Positions 46,561 through 58,186 of a stretch of 64,000 nt of DNA are shown here, one piece after another. Source of the DNA: Bostrychus sinensis. Its lineage: Eukaryota > Chordata > Actinopteri > Gobiiformes > Eleotridae. Under the pieces are notes generated by a model. It ran no database searches and was not told where the DNA came from. It saw only the letters and a list, made by a program, of their open reading frames with translations. The stretch covers positions 26,333,403 through 26,397,402 of the forward strand of contig CM036243.1 in assembly GCA_020698575.1 (NCBI GenBank). The letters are read 5' to 3'. How positions within the stretch are numbered: the stretch's first letter is position 1; every line of letters starts with the position of its first letter. The translations under genes were made by a program, and so were the position numbers.

Positions 46561-48954
46561 AAAGAGATTGGTCTCTCTGTTTTATGTTATTAAATGACAT
46601 TATATGGTCTTATATGTATATCCATTCATTTTACCAAGGCTCAAGGGTTCAGGTGGAAAAAGGTAAACAAAAACAAGCAGATGTAAAAGTTATATAATAT
46701 CTTTCACCAGCTGTCCTCGGGCTAAGAGGTAAGCTCAGACAAGCAGCATCAGTATATTGAACAGGCTGACTAAAATCCCAAACTCTTACTCAAGCTTGGC
46801 ATAAGTAGATTCACATGACAAAAACATCTAACAACAAAACAGGAACTTATTCACCACATAGCAGCTCTGGGCCAATTCAAGTCTGCACAAGTGGGAAAAT
46901 GGAAACATTCTTTTATAAAGCATATAAGTAAATACAGTAATGAATCTATTTGATGAACCAGAGATCTAAGTCTTTGTTTTGACATTTGTGTGGGAACTGT
47001 CCAACTTTAAGCGCCAGATTACAAGAGACACACTTGTGACATAAGCAGTTGGTGTGGGAGAGAGGATCTTAAAAAATGTTGACCTCATATTTTATGTTCA
47101 CCTCCAGACAACCACCATGGCTTGTGTTTCAAATCGCAGGGTCCCCATCGTGGTTACATAATTTCACAAAGTAGCATAATTTATAATGTAGACCTATATG
47201 TTTAAAAAAGACTGACCTATATATTCCCAGCTGTTTGAGATCCTCTTCTGTCTCTGTAGGAACATATGCTGACAACCTCATGCCGACAGAAGTTCAGGGC
47301 TGGACAAGTTGTTAAACACAGGGCAGTTACAGTACAACAAGCATCATTTAAATTTGACAAATATATTATCTCAAAAATGCTTGCATTTAAAGACCTTATA
47401 AATGGTTACAGGCAATGTATATAAACCCAGTGCTTGCCCCAGCACTTGATTTAAGGCCACCTTACCACCATGACAGCCATTTAATGTAGGCTATATAAAG
47501 TAATATATATATACATTTCCTTTATACCCCACAAACCCATTATAATGCTTTTATGATGCAATGTTAAATTAAGTTTTTGTGGAGTTTGGAGTAGGAGTTG
47601 TCAGTGGGGTGTATATGACATTAATTTGTAGGTTCACAGTTTGGAGGCACTATGAGTGAACAGGCACACTGACACCTGTTCTTCTAACATTAACGTTAGC
47701 TAGTTTAGTGACACTCTTCTTTATTTATAGCTTTTTCTTTTCATAGCCAATATTCTACCTGCTAACATTACTTAACATGCAGTGATTTGCCTATTCGTTT
47801 TTACTCCATATGCTCTTCCTGACACAGCCACCTCCATTTATTCCGACTTGGGACCAGCTCATCAATTATACTGGCTTGTGATCTTTTGTGGCTGGATGGT
47901 TGACGTTAGCTAACGTTACTGTACTATTTTTCACACACAAAATACAGGAATTCCAACATGACTAGAACATTTTATTATGGATATTTGTCACCTAAACTGC
48001 TGTATAAAAACAAGAACATTTATTACAGTTTACTGAGAAATATTGTGATTACTTGTTTTAAATTTAACAGTTACTCACCGTTAGCATAACAGTTAGCATA
48101 ACGCTAGGTCCGCCCGGTTGCCCTGACAACAGTGTTTTGAGGTCAGAGGCCATAAGTCACTGGCCCTTTCTGTAGCTTTGTCTTTCAAATATGATTTATT
48201 TTATTTATTTTAAAAGTTTGGAGAAGAAAAACTTGTTTTTACCTTCTACGTTTTAGGACGGTGTTTCTTAACTGATCTATTTTTTTTTGTGTGTGTGACC
48301 TTTTTTACACAACCAAAGACCTATTTTTTATTTTTTATTTGGAACATTAATTTACATTTTCTATTAAAACAATATCTAAGCTTCAAATAAATGGATATTC
48401 TGTATATTCTGCTTCTTTTGACTTTTTTGTGTCCCAATCCAAAAGTCAAAAATTATTAGCTTTAGAATATATGTTTGTATCTTTGGATACAGTTGGAGGT
48501 TATTAGTTTCAGTTTGGGCTGCTAGTCTGTGCTTCTGTTTGTAGTCTATTTGAATGATGCTCTTTCAAATGTTAGAAAGAGCATTTGAATGCACTGCAAT
48601 GATCTATACTGCTAATTTGTAATCCACATTAATGTATGTATAAGAAATGGGTCTGGCCACCTTTGCTAAAATTTTCCTTCTACTGCTTATGATAAATTAG
48701 GTAAATTAGGCATGTGCTCTTGGACAGCAGAATATATTATACACATGTTTTCTTATGCCCTCAATATGTTATATGTCACTGTAGAATGGGATTATATGGG
48801 GTGATTCCCGTGGAACTTAATAGGCTACACCAATGATGAAACACTAAAGGAAGCTGTTAATGATGAAAGTCTTAGCCTCCCTTTAGAAATAAGAATGTTT
48901 ATACTATGTCTTGGATAACACAATATACATAAAAAATTTGGTCCCTCAAGAATT
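46561..48954. other. intergenic, no gene recognised
   Basis: AT-rich sequence downstream of SLC5A7-like copy B. It contains the dispersed repeat at 47790-47900 (second copy of that at 2270-2395). No exon, RNA gene or further mobile element recognised. Confidence 0.55.
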
Positions 48955-49210
48955 AGGTGGAGGTGAATAAATTTGTAGTCAAGTCACTCAGTGAGTCGAA
49001 TTTTAAGTGCAAGTCATTCTCGAGTCCAGCACAGTATAAGAACCAGTTGAGTTTGAGTCGAGTAATTTGCAGACAAAGTGAGTTTACAAATGAGAGTCCA
49101 AGTATCAAGTTTATGTTAAGTCTTGAGTTGAGGTGTGAGTTGGAACTGGAACCGGGTCCAGTTCCAGTTCAATTCAAGTCGAGTTCAAATAAATTAAAGG
49201 CAAGTGGGAT
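48955..49210. repeat. AGTC-rich irregular repeat
   Basis: Many near-repeats of gagtc/aagtc (agtcaagtcactcagtgagt, tctcgagtccagc, gttgagtttgagtcgagtaa) plus a 9-bp inverted repeat ggaactgga...tccagttcc near 49141-49165. Simple-sequence-like, no coding value. It ends about 125 bp before the copy B stop codon. Confidence 0.5.
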
Positions 49211-49335
49211 GTGTAAACCTGAGCCAATCACCACTCATACAAGTAAATATTGTATACACGCTGGTTTCAATTATAGCACATGACAGTTTACAGCTCTATA
49301 CCTCATGATACATAAAACTTCAGAGACACAAGTGA

Positions 49336-52300
49336 TCAGGAGTGAAGAATTGGCTGTAGGGCTTCTCCATGTCTGTTGTCATCACAGGGTGCATTCATTT
49401 CAATCTCCTCTCTGTCCTGTGAGTTGGGCACCTCTGCTGGTGGAGTGGATGTAGCTTTGACTTTGAAAATATCCCATTTTGCTGGCAACAGACCACGGTT
49501 AAATGCGAACGAAGCCATTGCTGAAGAAACTAGGACAGTCACAAGGGTGCAGACCATAGACACGGTCCTCACTGGAGCCTTTTGGACATAGATGCCATCC
49601 TCCAATGCGCAGCCCGGGAGACAAAACACAACTGGGAGACCGACTGTCTTTTCTCCGAGCAAAATTCTCACAGTGAGCCCGATGACATAACCTACAAAAG
49701 CCCCGTAGCCATTTGACACTTTGAAGAAGAGAACAGAGACCAGGTGGGGGAATATAAGGGTGTAGGAAACGTCTGCTCCAAGAATCCAAAGGAGCAAGGT
49801 ACTGTTGGTGTAGAAGGTTATGGACGTCCCGACTAGACCCACCACAATCACAGTGACCCGGATCACCCACTTCATCTCACAGTCAGATGCCTAGGAATGT
49901 GCAGCAGAACAAAAAAGACACTTAATTTGTCTGGCAGATCTATATCTCATGACATAAAAAGGAAATGCCCAATTCCAGTCTCAAATATTTGAGCAGTTTG
50001 GGTACATGATAACAACATCACACAGGCCTATAGTGTGAGGGTGAGATGGAGGCAAGCAAAATTTAAATGGATTTGCTGCTAAAGTGTCACTATTTGGATG
50101 TTTTGGCCACAAATGATCAGACTGAGACACCTGTAATTTTCCCTGTGTTTGTGTGCACTGCTGCTTCCCTCTCTGTTCCCTGAGCAGCACCTGTCCCCAT
50201 GGTTCCTAAAGCCAGTGGTGAAAGTAAGCCGGTACAGCCCGGTACTACGTACCGGCATAAGATTTAGAGGGGTATTTACCAGGTAGAAAGAGATCAGCTG
50301 TCAGGCAGGTCTTTGCAGCTTTTACACACATTAGAAAGCAGCCGTGGACCGCGGGCGCTTTTAAGAGAAAAAAAAAATTACGCTAAAGCATGTGAAGCAG
50401 GCAGTGCTTTATCTCATCATATATGTGTCTGTGTGGTTTTTAGTGCCTTATGATCGCTCCATGATGATTTAATGCACAGAATGTCCCTCTCCCCTCTCAT
50501 CATTCACTGATTGTCTATGCCTATGGCATTTGAATGACACGCAGATGGATCAGTCTGAGATTCCTTCTAAAACACGAGACACTGCGGAACCGCAAGGAAA
50601 CCGCACGAGCTACGAACTAACCCAATACAAGCAACTTAATCACAATCAGAGTTTTGGCTGCTTTCACTTCTGTTGTGGAGGCTGCGGGCGGCTCGCACTC
50701 CAGCGGCAGCTCTGAACACTGCCATGGGGCTGACGCACACAAACACACACACACGCACACAGGAGGAGAGGCAGCGGTATCAGGGAGGAGACAGGTGAGG
50801 AAGGTGTCAGAGCCTGATGTATGTCACCTGTTTGCTTTGTTTTTGTCCTTCAGTAGTTTGTTGTTGCCGTGCGTGAGGAAAGCTGATTTTGTCGAAGTCT
50901 CACAAGCTCCTCCCCTGAGCGTTACCATGGAGCTCCTGTCACTCATCAATGTTATTAAAATAATGCTGAGCTTTGATGATAAGCTGCATTGATACTGCAG
51001 TTTAATTCAGGCATAATTATAAATATAGTAGGCCTATTATAATCCATAATAATCAGCAGTTTTAGGAAATGATGGAATTTTGTAAATATCACTGACAAAA
51101 ATGCTACATTTATTAGATTCAGTTATTCCTGTCCTGAGTTGATAATTAATGTTTATCATTTTAGTTTAATAAAATGTGCCTTTATTAAGGTGGTTATTTC
51201 TATTTTTATTTTCATGTTTAACCACTGCAATAATAACCCTGATAAATGCCCACCATGTTTAATAGAAATAAAAAAAAGGCAGATCTCCTGGCCTTGATGA
51301 CTTTAAAAGTAGATCGCAAGCCGAAAAAGGTTGGGCACCACTGGTCTAGATAGAACTGTTGTTCAATACTAATGGTAATTTATATTTTGCTTATTGATTT
51401 TAGCCTATTGTTTTTTATGTATATTGTTGCGTCAGAATTTTATTGCCCCCTCTTTATTTTAATATAGACCCCCCATTGCCCCCTCAATGATATTTGTCTG
51501 GAGCCGCCCCTGTCTATAGCAGGTTATTAGCGAGTTAGCGACAGAAAGGAGTTTCTCCATGCTCTGACTGCAGCAGGAGTCGGGAGCTGCTGCCTGTGTC
51601 CCCCCGAGCAGCAGCTACTGTCCCTCAGTGTTTACAGCTGTGTGTCTGTGTCACACAGAGCAGAGAACCATCTTTGTTACTGCAGAAGTACGGGGGCTAT
51701 GTGTTTTCAGCCACCGCCGTGCGCCTCATAGAAAACAATAGGGGTGTATTTTTTGACGTGCGTCCGGTGTGTGTTGGCCTTTATAGGGTGCGTTTGATTT
51801 GTTTTCAAACCCTGTCAAACCCCGTATAAGCCATGACTATATTTTTCATTTATAGTCAAGATTCATTTCTCAACCTCGTATATCTGCTTTTTCTGCTATT
51901 AAATATATATATATATATATATATCAAATGTGGGATATACCAAGGAGATGCTCTGTCCCCGCTGCTGTTCTGCATAGGTCTGAACCCCCTCAGCCAGATA
52001 ATCACCAAGACTGGCTATGGGTACCGACTCAGGAACGGGGCCACCATCAGTCACCTCCTCTACATGGATGATATCAAGCTGTACGCCAAGAGCGAGAGAG
52101 ACATTGACTCACTGATCCACACAACCAGGATCTACAGCAATGACATCGGAATGTCATTCGGACTTGAGAAGTGTGGGCGGATGGTGACAAAGAGAGGGAA
52201 GGTAGTCCATACAGTAGGGGTCCCACTCCCAGACGGCAGAATAGCAGACATTGAGGACAGCTACAAGTACCTTGGAATCCAACAAGCAAATGGCAACCTG

Positions 52301-54039
52301 GACCAGGTCACAAGAAAAGCAGCCACAGCCAAATACCTCCAACGAGTAAGGCAAGTCCTAAGGAGTCAGCTCAATGGCAAGAACAAAGTCAGGGCAATCA
52401 ACAGCTATGCCCTGCCGGTCATCAGATACCCTGCGGGAATAATAAGCTGGCCAAAGGAAGAGATTCAGACCACAGATGTGAAAACACGAAAGCTCCTAAC
52501 CATGCATGGAGGGTTCCACCCCAAATCCAGCACCCTGAGACTGTACACTAAGCGCAAGGAAGGAGGCAGAGGACTAGTGAGTGTCAGAACCACTGTCCAG
52601 GATGAAACATCCAAGATCCTTGACTACATCAGGAAGATGGCCTCAACAGATGAAGTTCTCAGTGAATGTCTCAGGCAGTGGAAAACAGAGGACGAGGTGC
52701 TGGAGGAACCATCATGGGAGGAAAAGCCCCTACATGGGATGTACCATCGACAGATAACTGAAGTGGCTGACATCGAGAAATCCTACCAATGGCTAGAAAG
52801 GGCTGGACTGAAGGACAGCACAGAGGCACTGATCATGGCTGCACAGGAGCAGGCCTTGAGCACCAGAGCAATAGAGGCCAAGATCTACCATACAAGACAA
52901 GACCCCAGGTGCAGACTGTGCAAAGAGGCCCCTGAGACAATCCAACACATAACTGCAGGCTGTAAGATGCTGGCAGGGAAAGCATACATGGAGCGTCATA
53001 ACCAAGTGGCTGGTATAGTGTACAGGAACATCTGTGCAGAGTACAGTCTGGAAGTCCCGAGGTCAAGATGGGAAACACCTCCAAAGGTGATAGAGAATGA
53101 CCGAGCTAAGATCCTGTGGGACTTTCAGATCCAGACAGACAAAATGGTAGTGGCAAACCAACCGGACATTGTGGTGATGGACAAACAGCAGAGGAAAGCC
53201 GTTGTGGTTGACATCGCAATACCAAGCGATTGTAACATCAGGAAAAAGGAACACGAGAAACTGGAGAAGTACCAAGGCCTCAAAGAAGAACTTGAGAAGG
53301 CCTGGAAAGTGAAGGCAACAGTGGTGCCCGTGGTCATCGGAGCACTCGGGGCAGTAACCCCCAAACTGGAAGAGTGGCTACAGCAGATCCCAGGAAAAAC
53401 ATCAGACATCTCAGTCCAGAAGAGCGCAGTCCTAGGAACAGCAAAGATACTGCGCAGAACCCTCAAGCTCCCAGGCCTCTGGTAGAGGACCCGAGCTTGG
53501 ATGGATGAAACCGCCCACGGAGGGCGAGAGGACAATTTTTTTTTTTTTTATGTAGGCATAATTTGTTATAGTACCGGCATAAGCAAAAATCTACTTTCAC
53601 CCCTGGTTTTAGCCACAACATTAACATACTCAGGTCATGGACCCTATTGCTAACAAAAAATAATCAGGTTCAATATTTCTGGATGTTTTATTTGATTATT
53701 ACTTGCTTGTGCCCTCTATAAGCTTTTGACTTTTGAAAGCTTTTGAAAATTTTGCTTGTAAAAACAAGCTACTTACTGGCCATTGCACAGTGCTTACCCG
53801 TTTACGAAGTATGTTTTTGTAGATGTTTGAAGAGAAAACAGAAGTTGCAGACAGGAGACCAGAATCTGTGGATGACATGACGGCTGCTGCCACAGCTCCG
53901 ATGCCAATGATGGAGATGTAAGGAGGAGTGAGGTGTTGGAGAGTCAAAGGAAGGACCAAACTGTGCTCCCCACGAGCATATGGAGGAGGAAGACCATACT
54001 GGGTCATATTCCAGTCTAAATAATAATAATGATATGATA

Positions 54040-54134
<95 letters not shown>

Positions 54135-55036
54135 CCCACCTGTGGATGCAGCTACAGCTCCAACTAAAACTGGAGGGATGCCAAGAATGGCAATAACGAT
54201 GGCAGCTGCAAAACAAGTTAGCTTGGCTGTCTCAGATGAAGAGGCAGACAGCGTCCTCTGGTGGAAACTCTGAAAAGAGACACTTCCAAGACCCTGGAAA
54301 GAAGCATGCAGTACATGTGTTTGTTTTTAAATTTTGAGTTTAAGAGGAGCTCCTTTACCAATGACTTACAGTATTTATCTGTCCAAAACGTACATGCATT
54401 TCATGATTAAGAATTTTCTAAACACATTATTTATCACCCAGAACAAAATAATAAGACTGGAAATATTTTCACTTTTCTTTTCTCCTTCCTTATCAAATAC
54501 TTAGAAATGTCATAGGAAGTTCCAGTATACAAAATGGCCCCTAAGGGGAAAAAGCTGTTTATGTACTGATGTACAGTAACCAATCAGATTTCCCATGTAA
54601 ACTTACGACAATGAAAACAGACAGAAATCCAGCAAATATATATATAATCTTACCAACATTAAAAAGTCATCAATCCACTTCCACACTGTGTCCAGCTTGA
54701 GGGTGCCCACCCAGGGGCTCTGGTATGTGCTTGTAAAAGCTGTCTGGGCGATATCAAGAGACTTGGGATTAACCAGGAGGAAAGGGATGCACAGCCACTG
54801 CAAAGATAGAGGCAATGTTTACAAGTGTGACTTGTGTTAGATTTGTGGTCAAACTGTATTTGGAACAGACCAGGCTGAGAAATACTAGTGAGAGCTGGAT
54901 GACGTCTGTGTATGCCACTGAATACAGTCCTCCTAATAATGTGTAAACAATGGCGACAGATGAAGAAATCCACACAGACATCGAGTAGGGCAAGTCCAGA
55001 ATGATACTCATAGTTGCTCCTGTTAGACACATATTA

Positions 55037-55113
<77 letters not shown>

Positions 55114-56406
55114 TTATTTTATTTTTTCATATATTTACCTAAGCCTAGCAGAGTGCAGGACACCCAGAGCACATCGACCAACAAAGCAGGCAACACCAGA
55201 ATCCCACTCAGTATTTTGCCATACTTCTGCTGGAAAGGGTCCATCATGGTAATATACATTTTGTCCCTCATTGGCTTTGCAAAAAAAATACCACCTTATA
55301 AAGAAGAAGTTAGGTGTTAGTGTATGTCAGAAAGGGCATCTGTCATAAAACCTATGCCAAATAAATATGTAAGTCACTGCATGTTTGGAGGCAGATCATT
55401 AGCTGTGGAGACCCCAGAAGGAAAAAGACAAAAGGGAAGAAGAAGGCTACAGAAAATATAAAATAAATGCCTTACCAAAAATAAACGATAAGGAATACTG
55501 TATGGGCATAAGAGCCCATATGAGTCCCAAATGAGGATTGTAGACAGCTTCGGCCACACCCAAAATAAAGCCGCCTCCGACCCATGTGGCTGCAACAAAC
55601 AACAAAGAAATAGTAAATGATGTGATATTTCTTATGATTGTAAGATTTCTAGAGCAACTTTTCTTAATGGGAAGTCATTATATGCCAATGTTTAGATATT
55701 AGGAAAAGAAAAAGACTTATTACTTATACAGGCAATACAGTTTTTCAAGATGCTTTGAATATTTTATGTTATATTTTACTAAATATTAACACTAATTATG
55801 CTATTGACTTGGTGCAACACAGATATCTGTACATTATTGTCATTATTATGTAAAGATGGTTTAACCAACCAACATTTAAAGCAAATAGTGTTATTTATAA
55901 AACCTCCTTCTCTAACACATATATGGGTGTTACAATTCACAACAGAAAAAGGCAGCAAACAGACCATAAGTCCTGTTGACAAATATTTACTATCATCTGT
56001 TTCCCTAAGTTGGAGTGCACTTTTTTCATTAAAGGCACAATGGACAAAGCCCTGGCAGCCTAGAGCATAAAGAATATATTTGACTTCCTGCAATAAGGAT
56101 GGGAGATATTGTATACAAAGCCAAATGGTCCACATCTTTACATATAATTTAGATGAAATACTGTTTTCAGTACCACAAAATTATCAACTCAAACCTTAGG
56201 TATGAAGTGTTTTGAAACCTACCCGTCATAGTAAAGATGCCCACCACCAGGTTAATATTCCTGTCTCCAAGCAGCACTACCTCAGTCCTGTCTCCATGAC
56301 TCTTCCTCTCGGCTTTTCTGGATTTTTGAGCCGCCCACACCCCTGTCCCGAGGATCAGGAGGTAGAAGATCACCACTGCAACAACTCCTGGGATATTTAG
56401 CACCAT
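49336..56406 (-). CDS. slc5a7-like: SLC5A7-like (high-affinity choline transporter-like) sodium-coupled transporter, copy B
   Basis: Complete eight-exon coding region: 56223-56406, 55476-55589, 55139-55294, 54871-55019, 54654-54797, 54140-54293, 53798-54015, 49336-49890. Total 1674 nt, 557 residues. The first seven exons equal those of copy A base for base in length (184, 114, 156, 149, 144, 154, 218), so the two arose by tandem duplication. Family marks: NIPGVVAVVIFYLLILGTGV, TATWVGGG, NPHLGLIWALMPIQYS, FFAKPMRDK, MMDPFQQKYG, LLGGLYSVAYTDVIQL, SPWVGT, TPPYISIIGIGAVAAAVMSS, FFKVSNGYGAFVGYVIG. Human Asp48 is Asn50 and Trp254 is Phe256 (LGSVSFQSFHQR); other aromatic site positions are kept. The tail is acidic (DREEIEMNAPCDD) and lacks copy A's LL. 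The ATG has a good context (AGC before, G after). Intron 7 (3.9 kb) is full of mobile elements; introns 3 and 6 are mostly (TA)n. Confidence 0.93.
50213..53605. mobile_element. hAT-like element, composite, in intron 7 of SLC5A7-like copy B
   Basis: Left end CAGTGGTGAAAGTAAGCC and right end, inverted, CAGGGGTGAAAGTAGATT; subterminal ccggtact/gtaccggcataag motifs recur at both ends. Flanking 8-mers cctaaagc and gttttagc agree at only four bases, so the target duplication is weak. Inside lie other element ends (cagtggtgcccaacc inverted near 51325-51345, and caggggcggctccag inverted near 51490-51512) and the R4-type LINE. No hAT transposase recognised. Confidence 0.55.
51925..53540 (+). mobile_element. 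R4/Dong-clade (Rex6-like) non-LTR retrotransposon, 5'-truncated, coding part open
   Basis: One reading frame runs without a stop from 51833 to 53485; element homology begins just after the (TA)n tract at 51905-51924. It starts in RT motif B (GIYQGDALSPLLF), then YMDDIKLYAKSERDID, MSFGLEKCGRM and YKYLGIQQANG. A CCHC zinc finger follows (C-X2-C-X8-H-X4-C at CRLCKEAPETIQHITAGC), then a restriction-like endonuclease core (PDIVVMD...VVVDIA). Finger plus C-terminal nuclease is the R2/R4 layout, and no AP endonuclease is present. The 3' UTR ends in a T-run at about 53536-53551. The fingers and palm before motif B are missing, so the copy is not autonomous. It lies antisense to the host gene. Confidence 0.82.
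54043..54131. repeat. (TA)44 tract filling intron 6 of copy B
   Basis: 89 bp of pure TA inside a 124-bp intron (54016-54139). The rest of the intron is little more than the donor GTGGGATTT and acceptor TATTATTATTTAG on the minus strand. Confidence 0.95.
55041..55109. repeat. (TA)n tract filling intron 3 of copy B
   Basis: About 69 bp of TA inside a 119-bp intron (55020-55138). The corresponding intron of copy A is 2796 bp and has no such tract. Confidence 0.95.
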
Positions 56407-57311
56407 GCTGCTCTGCTACTATTACCAACACTGTCACATATATGGGGCTCAGTGTTAAGCAAATACAGATAGTGTACTGCAGCATGAGGGGTAGGACCAA
56501 AGTCTAGAGAAACTGAATTGACAAATATGCAGGGCAGTGTAGCTAAAACTTACCAATATGTTGCAGATTATGTGCATACCTTGGTTTGGGCTCACAGCAA
56601 AGGCATGTTTTTCTTGTTTCAAAAAGATAAGAAGATAGGAAAAGCTAACAAAATATGCTATTGTCTAACACAAAAAAACAAACTTGGGCGCATAAATTCA
56701 TAGTTACAAAAAATAACCACAAATATGAATTTGTCATGTTACATTAGTCGTCTACTTTGTGTGCTTGTTATTAGTAATTTGTGATAGTGATGAATTTAAG
56801 AAAAAGGACAGAGGCCCAAAATTTGGTTGTGAGTTTATTGCAGAGCTCTGGTTCCTCTGACAGTGTTTAGTGCCATATACAGGAAAGTGGGTTACACAGT
56901 GTTTTATATATTCTCACATTTTCAAGAGGTATGTTTAGTGTAGCAGCTTTTCCATTTATAGGCATGTTGCAGACACCTGTTTATGTGTAAAAGTCATAAT
57001 GGGGTCAACAGCAGGACAACTGTGCAAAGCACTAGTGCATAAGTGAACAGGTTAACTCTTCAGGGTTTTTTTTTTAAATATAAAAGATATAAACACTATC
57101 AGTGCTTCTGAATACTTAGTGTTCAGTTCAAGTACAGAGGCAAAGATCTACAAAACAGACCTCTATTGTCGCAGTATGACCTTGACAAACTCCCAGGAAA
57201 TCAAAGTTACATTTTAAAAGTTGTGTTTTCTGCTGTAAAACAGTTTGAGTAATGGAGCTGTATATTTTATATTGATTTTATTTGCATAAGGCTCAATTTT
57301 GAAAGGCATTT
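56407..57311. other. intergenic between copy B and the MATE gene
   Basis: About 0.9 kb upstream of the copy B start and downstream of the MATE gene. Should contain the copy B promoter or 5' UTR exon, but I see no definite element. A plus-strand tttatt at about 57277 could be an AATAAA signal for the MATE gene on the minus strand. Confidence 0.45.
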
Positions 57312-57361
57312 ACAACAATATACAGTCATTATCTTCTTCTCGAGGAGTCACTGCTTTCATG

Positions 57362-57444
<83 letters not shown>

Positions 57445-57718
57445 ATCAATTTTATATAGCACTTTTACAGAACTCAAAGACGCTTTACAAGAAACAAACA
57501 TATATGACAAACAAAATGATCAAAAATAAACAAATCTCAGTGGAGACAATACATTTAACAAATACTAAGCCACAGTGTGGCTCACAAAGGACACAGAGAC
57601 AGTCTAAATCCAGTGCACTACCAACCAAATGTGGAACAAACATTTTGGCCTTTGGTCTCTCAAAAACACAATAAAAATTATAGCAAGGCACAGAATGTCA
57701 GTAAAACAACTCAGAACT
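57312..57718. repeat. direct repeat, copy 1 (pair at 59693-59960)
   Basis: Shares with the second copy 'caacaatatacagtcattat', 'aggagtcactg', 'aatactaagccacag', 'tccagtgcactaccaac' and 'ggtctctcaaaaacacaata', in the same order and orientation, at roughly 80-85% by eye. Copy 1 alone carries the microsatellite-plus-repeat insertion. It lies 3' of the MATE stop codon. Confidence 0.8.
57362..57442. repeat. (CAA)n-(TAA)n compound microsatellite
   Basis: About 12 caa/aac units followed by about 14 aat units. Next to it (57445-57490) is 'tatatagcacttttacagaa ctcaaagacgctttac', a repeat phrase common in fish. Together they interrupt the duplicated segment 57312-57718. Confidence 0.9.
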
Positions 57719-58186
57719 TTAAATCCACTCATCTTTACTCAAAGTAAAACTACTGGATCATATTTTGCTGATCCTAAATGATATTTACTGTAGAATAGTA
57801 TACAATGTAAGGACGTGAAGAAAAAATAAAACTAAGCCAATATGGCATGTCTTGTGGTGTACTCTTTGAGGCAGTGCAGGCTTCCTTTCTCTTAAAAAGG
57901 ACATACATGTAGTTCAAACCATGATCAGTATTTTGGACAACTTTCCTCAAAGACTTAATGTTTTTTCCATTAACACAAAGCTCTTTCTGGTTTGCATGAT
58001 ATTGGTCTAGATTTTAAATGTTTCTTTGGCAGGTGTTATGCCATGTTTTGTTGTGACATAGGGCACTGACCTGTTAAATAAAAGTTGGCATTGGCTTGTC
58101 AACATGAACCGGTCCCGACCGGTACTTCAAAAGCAATGCACACATCTATTATGGTGCAATTACTCAAGTAAGTTGAAATGAGCCCG

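Noticed and set aside
46281..46697. 138-codon plus-strand frame
   Set aside because: Lies in the right end of a Harbinger-like repeat and has no recognisable domain or codon pattern.
51833..53485. Possible host gene of 550 codons
   Set aside because: Motifs (QGDALSPLLF, YMDD, CCHC finger, PD...D nuclease) identify it as a retrotransposon, and its start lies in a TA repeat.
53980..55252. Tyr/Ile-repeat peptides in several frames
   Set aside because: Products of (TA)n tracts in copy B introns 6 and 3; only the flanking exon parts are real.
57299..57529. Poly-Asn and antisense poly-Leu reading frames
   Set aside because: Translation of the (CAA)n(TAA)n microsatellite.
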